Part shown: positions 1 through 4,881 of the stretch, piece after piece
Layout of the letters: every line of letters starts with the position of its first letter
Numbering within the stretch: position 1 is the stretch's first letter
DNA from: CAYRSS01 sp964426945
Lineage (GTDB): Bacteria; Planctomycetota; Phycisphaerae; UBA1845
Direction: 5' to 3'
Length of the DNA: 9,036 nt
NCBI GenBank assembly: GCA_964426945.1
Contig: CAYRSS010000091.1
Span: forward strand, 1-9,036
The notes under the pieces: generated by a model
What the model was told of the DNA's origin: nothing
Database searches by the model: none
What the model saw: only the letters and a program-made list of their open reading frames with translations
Translations under genes and position numbers: made by a program

Positions 1-282
1 GAGGTGCGCTTTTAGGTGCGCCTCGGTTCGCGGATTTCGCGTTTTCAAGGGAAATTGCAGCCGAAACCGCGGGGGCGTTCGGGGCCTCGTGGGCCCAGTT
101 CCCCCCCCCCGATAGTCCCCCTACCCCCGGCAGCGGGGGGTCTTTGGCCCATGGGCCCGGGAGGCTCGTGCGCGGTTCCGGGACAGAAGGGACGGGGCGA
201 CATAGAATCAAAGCGGGGCCGGCCGGGTTCTACTCGGCGGGTTTCGGTCGAAGGCAAGGGTCTGCAGGGCAGGAGGTTGCGA
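1..282. other. Low-complexity G/C-rich stretch without a convincing gene
   Basis: Very G/C-rich sequence with a run of ten C at 101-110 and further C- and G-rich blocks to about 141. A + strand frame is open from 16 to 366, but its first 89 residues are rich in Pro, Gly and Arg with no recognisable domain, and its only good ribosome binding site serves an internal ATG at 283. I therefore treat this part as non-coding leader. Confidence 0.5.
271..276 (+). promoter_or_regulatory. Ribosome binding site for the 27-residue peptide
   Basis: A full AGGAGG lies six bases before the ATG at 283. This is what selects that start over the upstream start at 16. Confidence 0.55.
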
Positions 283-366
283 ATGTCCACAACGGTGGTC
301 GTGATCGCCCTCGTGGCAGGGATCGGGCTGATCCTGCTCCGTGTGCTCAATGGCGGCGGGGGGTGA
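283..366 (+). CDS. Possible 27-residue single-pass membrane peptide
   Basis: The sequence shows a short reading frame with a consensus AGGAGG six bases ahead of its ATG. The product is MSTT, then a hydrophobic segment of about 15-18 residues (VVVIALVAGIGLILL), then a short tail with one Arg and four C-terminal Gly. That is the form of a small membrane peptide. There is no charged N-terminus beyond the initiator region, so orientation cannot be predicted. It faces the end of the asparaginase gene on the other strand, with 84 bases between the two stops. No family is recognised and no function can be given. It may be the only translated part of the longer open frame beginning at 16, or a chance frame. 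The ribosome binding site and uniform hydrophobicity are the arguments for a real gene. Confidence 0.4.
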   Translation: MSTTVVVIALVAGIGLILLRVLNGGGG

Positions 367-450
367 GGGCCGGGTAAGTCCTGCTAGGCGGTCGCCTGGC
401 ACCTTCCTGAGCCACATCCCGGCACGAACGGGGTCTGAATACCCGCCGAT

Positions 451-1542
451 CTAGCTGCCGGCCGGACGCTCGTACAGGAACGCGCACGGTTCGAGCCGGT
501 TCCGGCCACCGGCCCACACCGCGAATTCGCCGCCGGACCAAAGCGACGCCCCGCCAAAGCGCCCGTCCTTCGACAGCGCATAGAACTTCAGGTCGAAATT
601 CGGTCGCCCGTCACTGTGACGCAGCCGCTTCTCGGTGGTAGTGCGCACCACTCGCCGCAGTGCCTCAAGGCAGGCCTCGGTCGGGCTCATTCCTTGCCGC
701 ATCGCCTCGACCACCGTGTGTCCGCCGCAGATCTTGATGCACGCCTCGCCGCGACCGGTTGCGCCGGCGGCGCCGACTTCGTTGTCGACGTACAAGCCGG
801 CACCGATGATGGGCGAATCGCCGACACGGCCGGGGATCTTCCAACTCAGGCCGCTCGTCGTCGTGACGCCGCTGACCTCGCCGGCGGCGTTCACGGCGCA
901 GCAGTTGATCGTGCCATAAGTGAAGGCGACAGGGCGCCGCGCATCCGCACGAGCAGGACTTCCGCCAGCCTCGTCGGGCGACAGCCAGTCATCGTTCGCG
1001 TCGCGCGACTCCTTCCAGTGCAGCCACTTTCTGCGGGATTCTTCGGTCAGCAGATTGACCTCTTCGAACCCGTGGGCGCGGGCGAAGCGCAGGGCGCCTT
1101 CGCCGACGATCATCACGTGATCGGTGCGCTCCAACACGAGCTTGGCCACGCGCGAGGGCGTCTTGATGTTACGAAGCGACGCGACCGAACCCGCGCGACA
1201 GGTCGGCCCGTGCATCACGCACGCGTCAAGCTCGACGATGCCGTCTTCGTTGGGCAGGCCGCCGTAACCCACGGAATCGTCGGCGGGGTCTTCCTCGACG
1301 ATGACCACGCCCTCGACGACGGCGTCGAGCGTGTCGGCCCCGGCGAGGATCATCTCGGCAGCCTTCTGCGTGGAGCGCAGGCCATTCGCGCTGGAAATGA
1401 CCACGGGGCCTTTAGGTCGGGCGGCCGCTCCGGGCGCCCCCGTGTCGGACTGACCCGTCGCAGCGAGCGAGACCGGCGACAGCGCGGTCAACGCCGCCCC
1501 GGCGGTGGTCGCCTGGATGAAATCCCGTCTGGACAGGGACAT
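451..1542 (-). CDS. N(4)-(beta-N-acetylglucosaminyl)-L-asparaginase (glycosylasparaginase), Tat-exported
   Basis: This Ntn-hydrolase cleaves the bond between Asn and N-acetylglucosamine in leftovers of N-glycoprotein breakdown. Residues 4-10 read SRRDFIQ, a twin-arginine motif, followed by an Ala-rich hydrophobic stretch to about residue 28, so export in folded form is likely. Family landmarks are the VGYGG block (91-95), LDAC (105-108), VGEGAL (146-151) and, at the start of the beta subunit, GTIN with Thr211 as the expected autoprocessing site and nucleophile. It continues with TTTSG (227-231) and GRVGDSPIIGAG (238-249), where Arg239 and Asp242 should bind the substrate carboxyl and amino groups. 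The length of 363 is normal for a precursor. The residue before the nucleophile is Gly, not the Asp of the classical HDTIG motif. The gene starts 45 bases after the alkyltransferase stop, with a GGGAG-like site upstream, so co-transcription is likely. Confidence 0.92.
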   Translation of the reverse strand: MSLSRRDFIQATTAGAALTALSPVSLAATGQSDTGAPGAAARPKGPVVISSANGLRSTQKAAEMILAGADTLDAVVEGVVIVEEDPADDSVGYGGLPNEDGIVELDACVMHGPTCRAGSVASLRNIKTPSRVAKLVLERTDHVMIVGEGALRFARAHGFEEVNLLTEESRRKWLHWKESRDANDDWLSPDEAGGSPARADARRPVAFTYGTINCCAVNAAGEVSGVTTTSGLSWKIPGRVGDSPIIGAGLYVDNEVGAAGATGRGEACIKICGGHTVVEAMRQGMSPTEACLEALRRVVRTTTEKRLRHSDGRPNFDLKFYALSKDGRFGGASLWSGGEFAVWAGGRNRLEPCAFLYERPAGS

Positions 1543-1587
1543 GGCAGGGCTCCCGAATCTGAACAGAGTGTCGTCGGGCGGGGCGGG

Positions 1588-2163
1588 TCAGGCGACCCCC
1601 GCGAGCACCCGCTCGGCTGCTCGCACAGTCCTGGCACCGCGGGCGGCCTTCACCAGCGCCGCGCCGGAGTGCTCAGCCTCCCAATCGAGCATGCGCTGCT
1701 TGAGCGCTGTCCCGTCAGGACCACTGAAGCCCCCCAGCCCTCCGCCGCAGCGCAGCACGCGATGGCACGGGATAACGAGCGGACAGGTATTCCGGGCCAT
1801 GGTGTTGCCCACCGCGCGAGCGGCCAGCGGCCGACCTGCCGAGCGGGCCAGGTCGGCGTAGCTCGCCGTCTGGCCATAGCGGAGCCGGGCACACGCCTTC
1901 AGCACGCTCTGCTGAAACGGCGTGAACTTCTCCAGATCGAGCGGAACGTTGAACTCCACCGGATCCCCGGCGAAGTACGCACTCACCGCGTCACCCAGAG
2001 TCGGTAGCACGCCGCGAGCTTCCATCGCATCGGGCCACTCGCGGCGGATGCGGGCGAGCATCTCCGGCTTCGGCTGGGGCAGCCACGTCGCCTGCAGCCG
2101 CCCGTCGGTGGCGACATAACCGAACGCGCCCCAATCAGTGGAGAGGATTTCGAACGTCGTCAT
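1588..2163 (-). CDS. ogt: Methylated-DNA--[protein]-cysteine S-methyltransferase (Ogt/MGMT family)
   Basis: A suicide DNA-repair protein that moves the alkyl group from O6-alkylguanine (and O4-alkylthymine) to its own cysteine in the cytoplasm. The active-site block is IPCHRV at 131-136, with Cys133 as acceptor. Ahead of it lies the DNA-binding helix-turn-helix, with YGQTASYADLA at 96-106 and RAVGN at 116-120; Arg116 matches the finger arginine of human MGMT and Asn125 the Asn hinge. Residues 1-80 form the poorly conserved N-terminal domain. There is no Ada-type regulatory domain or metal-binding cysteine set, so it is a stand-alone repair enzyme. The length of 191 is slightly above the usual 160-180 because of an Ala/Arg-rich C-terminal tail from about 168. 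The ATG is preceded by AGGAG eight bases away, and a candidate promoter lies at 2224-2252. The gene symbol is by family, not by proven orthology. Confidence 0.93.
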   Translation of the reverse strand: MTTFEILSTDWGAFGYVATDGRLQATWLPQPKPEMLARIRREWPDAMEARGVLPTLGDAVSAYFAGDPVEFNVPLDLEKFTPFQQSVLKACARLRYGQTASYADLARSAGRPLAARAVGNTMARNTCPLVIPCHRVLRCGGGLGGFSGPDGTALKQRMLDWEAEHSGAALVKAARGARTVRAAERVLAGVA

Positions 2164-2223
2164 CGTCTTTCTCCTGGCGGAAGGGGGGTGTCACCGCGCG
2201 ACAGCCCGGCCCGGGAATACCGA

Positions 2224-2252
2224 ACATTACCCTCACAGGCGTTGGGCGTCAA
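2224..2252 (-). promoter_or_regulatory. Candidate sigma-70-type promoter for the alkyltransferase/asparaginase pair
   Basis: On the - strand, TTGACG (2252-2247) is followed after 17 bases by TAATGT (2229-2224), which keeps the first, second and last bases of the -10 consensus. It would give a leader of roughly 50 bases before the ATG at 2163. The match is by eye only. Confidence 0.4.
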
Positions 2253-2299
2253 TCGAAATCTCCGGCGAATCCCGAGGGCTCACCCGGCGCCCCGCCCGG

Positions 2300-2809
2300 C
2301 TACCAGAGCGGGATGCGGATCCCTCCGCCGCCAGCCCCGCCGAGCACGTACACCACCATCCCGCCGAACGCGTAGAGCCCCATCGCCAGGCCACCGACGG
2401 CCAAGGCGCCGATCGTGCACCCCCCGAGGGCGAATACGCCGATCGAGACACCGCCGAGCGTCACGATTCCCCGCGCCACGCCGCCGATGGCGATGAACCC
2501 CACCGGCAGGCCGCCGATGGCGATGACGCCGCGCGGATGGTCGCCGATGGCGATGATTCCGCGCGGCCGGCCGACCCGCTCACGGCCGTGGGGCCCCGAG
2601 GCCACGGCGACCAGCGGCAGCCCCGCGACGCGCATCGGGCTCTCGTAGCGATACCCCTTGGCACCGGGAAACGAATCACGCACCAGCACTTCGACGATCG
2701 GCCGGCCGCACTCGGGACACTTCGACGAGTCGAGCAGCCCCGCGAGGATGTAGCCGCAGTTCTTGCAATAGGGCGTGTCGTCGAGCTTGTTGGCGAACAA
2801 CTCACGCAT
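2300..2809 (-). CDS. Zinc-ribbon protein with seven tandem Gly-rich decapeptide repeats
   Basis: The N-terminus holds a four-cysteine zinc ribbon, C15-x2-C18 and C31-x2-C34, with CKNCGY and CPECGRP knuckles as often seen at the N-terminus of planctomycete proteins. From residue 81 to 150 there are seven gap-free ten-residue units of the form x-x-x-G-h-h-[AT]-h-G-[GD], such as HPRGVIAIGG and VSIGVFALGG. A final degenerate unit and a Gly-rich end follow. The regular period with small and beta-branched residues suggests a compact beta-solenoid or a membrane-associated sheet, but this is inference. The first repeats carry Arg/Pro and the later ones are wholly hydrophobic, so the C-terminal part could insert in a membrane. 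No enzyme motif is seen. It is transcribed away from the AIM24-type gene across a 234-base gap and sits 136 bases upstream of ogt. The function is unknown. Confidence 0.75.
   Translation of the reverse strand: MRELFANKLDDTPYCKNCGYILAGLLDSSKCPECGRPIVEVLVRDSFPGAKGYRYESPMRVAGLPLVAVASGPHGRERVGRPRGIIAIGDHPRGVIAIGGLPVGFIAIGGVARGIVTLGGVSIGVFALGGCTIGALAVGGLAMGLYAFGGMVVYVLGGAGGGGIRIPLW
2360..2569 (-). repeat. Seven 30-bp tandem repeats encoding decapeptides
   Basis: In-frame 30-bp units encode residues 81-150 of the zinc-ribbon protein. Gly at positions 4 and 9 is kept in every unit, and position 10 is Gly in all but the first. Nucleotide similarity is strongest among the middle units, where blocks like gccgatggcgatga recur at about 2486-2556. 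Confidence 0.8.
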
Positions 2810-2925
2810 GGTGATGTCCCGTAGGGGTCGGTGGCGCTAATCGGTGAAAGCCCCATCGTACGCGCCGCAGCCGACTCGGCCAGCGGCCAATCGTGCGGAG
2901 TTGTGGCCCGACCGCGAAGGCGGCA

Positions 2926-2953
2926 TCGACGCTGCCGCGGCCGGTGGTATGCT
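2926..2953 (+). promoter_or_regulatory. Candidate promoter for the GYF/AIM24 gene
   Basis: TCGACG (2926-2931) and TATGCT (2948-2953), 16 bases apart, each match four of six consensus bases. They lie about 90 bases before the chosen ATG in the divergent intergenic region. The matches are modest and by eye. Confidence 0.25.
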
Positions 2954-3028
2954 CAGTCGATGCCGGAGCCGCCGTCGCTCCGGCCGCAGGCGGTTCCCGA
3001 TCCGCGGTGCCGACGGCGCTGCCCCATC

Positions 3029-3035
3029 AAGGAGA
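3029..3035 (+). promoter_or_regulatory. Ribosome binding site that sets the start of the GYF/AIM24 gene
   Basis: AAGGAGA lies eight bases before the ATG at 3044. It favours that start over the in-frame upstream ATG at 2831, whose extra 71 residues are Arg/Pro-rich and featureless. Confidence 0.7.
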
Positions 3036-3043
3036 CAATCGGC

Positions 3044-4039
3044 ATGGCAACCGGCGAGTGGTACTACGCCCGCAACGGGCAGACGATCGGCCCGGTGACC
3101 CGCGAGGAGCTGCTCGCCGCCCTGGGCGGGGCAGACGGCCCGAACACCCTCGTATGGGGCCCCGGCGTCGCCGAGTGGACCGAGGCGAAACACGTCGCCG
3201 CGCTCGGCCTGCGTCCGGCCGCGGCGAGCATGCCCCCGGGTGCCCCGCGCGCCCGCCGGGCCGACGAGATCGACTATGAGATCTTCGGCGACGACATGCA
3301 GTTCGTGGAGATAACCCTCGACCCCGGCGAGGTCGTCGTCGCCGAGGCCGGCGGCATGATGTACATGACCGACGGGATCGAAATGCAGACCGTCTTTGGC
3401 GACCCGAGCAAGCAGGGCGGCTTCTTCGGCAAGCTGCTCGACGCCGGCAAGCGGATGGTGACCGGCGAATCGCTCTTTCTCACCACCTTTGGCGCCGTCA
3501 AGCAGTCGCGCGAGCGGGTCGCCTTCGCTGCCCCCTATCCGGGCAAGATCATCCCGCTTCACCTCGACGAGCTCGGCGGCGAGATCATCTGTCAGAAAGA
3601 CTCCTTCCTCTGCGCCGCCCGCGGGGTGCAGGTGGGCATCGCGTTTCAGCGGAAGATCCTGACGGGCCTCTTCGGCGGGGAGGGCTTCATCATGCAGCGT
3701 CTCACCGGCGACGGCCTCGCCTTCGCCCACGCCGGCGGCACGATTCACCGCATGGAACTCAAGGCCGGCCAGACGCTGCGGCTGGACACGGGCTGTCTCG
3801 TGGCGCTGGCGCCGTCGGTCAACTACGAGATCCAGATGACCGGGGGCATCAAGAACTCAATCTTCGGAGGCGAGGGTCTCTTCCTCGCCACGCTGATCGG
3901 CCCGGGCACGGTCTGGACCCAATCGCTTCCCTTCGCTCGGCTGGCCGGGCGGGTCCTCGCCAACGCCGGCCCCCGCGGTGGAAAGGGGGAGGGCTCCGTG
4001 CTGGGCGGCCTTTCAAACCTGTTCGAGAGCGGGGACTGA
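3044..4039 (+). CDS. GYF_2 domain + AIM24/TIGR00266 family protein
   Basis: Residues 5-50 (EWYYARNGQTIGPVTREEL onward, with a WGPGVAEWTEA block at 38-48) form a GYF_2-type domain, a small module thought to bind Pro-rich peptides. After a Pro/Ala/Arg linker (about 55-75) comes an AIM24 (formerly DUF124, TIGR00266) domain to about residue 305. It is a Gly-rich beta-sandwich family with the typical VVAEAGGMMYM (98-108), a GGFFG stretch (125-129), FLTTF (145-149), PYPGKI (164-169) and LFGGEGFIMQRLTGDG (209-224). Nothing catalytic is known in the family; yeast Aim24 is mitochondrial and bacterial members are mostly uncharacterised. No signal peptide is seen, so it is probably cytoplasmic. The 331-residue start is chosen for its AAGGAGA and because the GYF domain begins five residues later. 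It is divergent from the zinc-ribbon gene, and the sequence after it turns into dispersed repeats. Confidence 0.9.
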   Translation: MATGEWYYARNGQTIGPVTREELLAALGGADGPNTLVWGPGVAEWTEAKHVAALGLRPAAASMPPGAPRARRADEIDYEIFGDDMQFVEITLDPGEVVVAEAGGMMYMTDGIEMQTVFGDPSKQGGFFGKLLDAGKRMVTGESLFLTTFGAVKQSRERVAFAAPYPGKIIPLHLDELGGEIICQKDSFLCAARGVQVGIAFQRKILTGLFGGEGFIMQRLTGDGLAFAHAGGTIHRMELKAGQTLRLDTGCLVALAPSVNYEIQMTGGIKNSIFGGEGLFLATLIGPGTVWTQSLPFARLAGRVLANAGPRGGKGEGSVLGGLSNLFESGD

Positions 4040-4146
4040 CGACGGCCTCGGCCATCGCGCCCACAGCCCCGGCCTCCAGCCCGTGTCCAGCCGTGGCAGG
4101 GCTCGGCTCCCGAATCTGGGAGACGCCGAATCCGTGTTTGCCCGTG

Positions 4147-4167
4147 GCATGGGCTTCCAGCCCATGC
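4147..4167. repeat. Planctomycete dispersed palindrome, copy A
   Basis: Perfect 8-bp arms GCATGGGC and GCCCATGC around TTCCA. In one frame it reads MGFQPM, a signature often seen in planctomycete intergenic DNA. Confidence 0.75.
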
Positions 4168-4203
4168 GCACAAGCCCCGACTCCGCACCCGGGGTCGTCG
4201 GTG

Positions 4204-4224
4204 GCGTGGGCTTCCAGCCCATGC
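4204..4224. repeat. Planctomycete dispersed palindrome, copy B
   Basis: Same unit 57 bases after copy A, with GCGTGGGC as the left arm (one G-T pair) and the same TTCCA loop. A more diverged relative may lie near 4066-4090. Confidence 0.7.
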
Positions 4225-4300
4225 GCGCTGGCCTCCGAACGCAGGTTGACCTTCGCTTGTCGCGGCAGGTCCGGGAGGCCCTGCCTTCTTGCCGCGCTCT

Positions 4301-4352
4301 GCGGCCTGTGCGTCTTGGCGTGAGAAATCTCACGCCAAGACGCACAGGCCGC
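4301..4352. repeat. Perfect inverted repeat with 25-bp arms
   Basis: Left arm 4301-4325 is the exact reverse complement of 4328-4352, with only AA between. No T run follows on either side, so an intrinsic terminator is not the obvious reading, though RNA from either strand would fold strongly. It lies 261 bases after the AIM24-type gene. The arms translate as LCGLCVLA-like peptides, typical of a dispersed planctomycete repeat. Confidence 0.85.
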
Positions 4353-4443
4353 AAAGGGAAGGCATGCCAGTTCTCGCCGTGGCGTGTTCGGTGGCCGGTA
4401 GAAGTGGACTCCGAGGCGCGCGCCCACAGACGGAGTCCATCCC

Positions 4444-4484
4444 TACCCCCCTCCCTGTCAGGGCGGTGTTGGGGGAGGGTGTCG
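4444..4484 (-). repeat. Dispersed ~41-bp palindromic element, inverted copy
   Basis: On the - strand this resembles 4838-4878 on the + strand over about 41 bases (roughly 80 percent by eye). In the matching frames both read TPSPN..LTGRG, a known style of dispersed bacterial repeat. Confidence 0.6.
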
Positions 4485-4548
4485 CGCGGGCGACACGCCT
4501 GCGGCAATCCCGTCGCCACACTCCCTCTTCGCACTCTTTGCGAGCCTT

Positions 4549-4572
4549 GCGCCTTGACGTGAGATATCTCAC
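4549..4572. repeat. Diverged third copy of the inverted-repeat centre
   Basis: Matches 4310-4333 at 21 of 24 bases and ends in the perfect 14-bp palindrome GTGAGATATCTCAC (4559-4572). The similarity continues loosely upstream to about 4529. Confidence 0.6.
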
Positions 4573-4588
4573 ACCTGGGCGCGTTGTG

Positions 4589-4762
4589 ATGGGAAATCTG
4601 ACCGCCGCCTACGCCTACGACGCCCTCGGCCGGCGCGTGCGGCGGATCGACTACGTCACCGGCGGCACCACCGCCACGACCGTAAAGTACTACTACGACG
4701 GCCAGAACGTCGTGGCCGAGTTCGACGGGTCGACAACGCCGGTGCCGCACGGGTACGATTGA
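4589..4762 (+). pseudogene. RHS core fragment, 5'-truncated, upstream part of broken cassette 1
   Basis: The frame reads MGNLTA, then YAYDALGRRVRRIDYVTGG and YYYDGQNVVAEFDG, matching residues 88-125 of the intact RHS core in cassette 2, and then stops at 4760-4762. RHS sequence begins only at about 4601; everything before it is dispersed repeat, so the gene has lost its 5' part. The stop lies inside an insertion of palindromic sequence at about 4745-4881, after which the RHS frame resumes in another phase (4882 onward). It was once continuous with the cassette 1 C-terminal part. It has no ribosome binding site and is probably not a functional gene. Confidence 0.7.
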
Positions 4763-4881
4763 CGTGCCCCAGAACCCTCCCCCTGGCAGGGGGAGGGCAG
4801 GGTGAGGGTCGAATCGGCCGGGGCCACGCTGCCTGCGTGACACCCTCCCCGAACCCCTCCCTGACGGGGAGGGGGGCATTT
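4745..4881. repeat. Palindromic-repeat insertion that breaks the RHS core
   Basis: Compared with cassette 2, about 137 bases replace a single codon between the V of the FDG.. region and the QRY of the next motif, a net gain of about 134 bases that shifts the frame. The insert holds a perfect 23-bp palindrome at 4775-4797 (11-bp arms CCCTCCCCCTG) and a second, with arms 4854-4861 and 4867-4874. No target-site duplication is evident and no protein is encoded. Confidence 0.7.

Larger units (their letters stand above)
4040..4588. other. Repeat-rich intergenic region without a supportable gene
   Basis: Open frames cross this 549-base stretch on both strands, but their translations follow dispersed repeats (for example MGFQPM and LCGLCVLA), and no domain, start signal or codon bias supports any of them. 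It holds two FQPM-type palindromes, a perfect 52-base inverted repeat, a degenerate third arm of that repeat, and one copy of a roughly 41-bp element that recurs inverted within the RHS fragment downstream. Confidence 0.75.

Noticed and set aside
16..366. Full 116-residue reading of the first + strand frame
   Set aside because: The first 89 residues are low-complexity with no start signal; only the last 27 codons have a ribosome binding site and a coherent product.
616..2007. Long + strand frame of 463 codons opposite the asparaginase and alkyltransferase genes
   Set aside because: Antisense shadow of two clearly identified genes in GC-rich DNA; no domain, Arg/Gly-rich and no ribosome binding site.
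2831..3043. In-frame N-terminal extension of the AIM24-type protein
   Set aside because: The extension is Arg/Pro-rich without a domain, and the AAGGAGA before 3044 marks a better start.
2837..3748. - strand frame of 303 codons opposite the AIM24-type gene
   Set aside because: Mirror of the real coding frame; the + strand has domains and a ribosome binding site.
4301..4352. Intrinsic terminator for the AIM24-type gene
   Set aside because: The stem is very strong, but there is no T run after it and it lies 261 bases past the stop; kept as a dispersed repeat instead.
4040..4588. Several mid-size frames in both directions, and the thought of a CRISPR-like array from the repeated units
   Set aside because: Repeats are too few, of different kinds and unevenly spaced; translations follow dispersed repeats and not protein families.
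4745..4881. Insertion sequence with a transposase
   Set aside because: Too short to encode one, with no terminal inverted repeats or target duplication that I can see; best read as a REP-like palindromic element.
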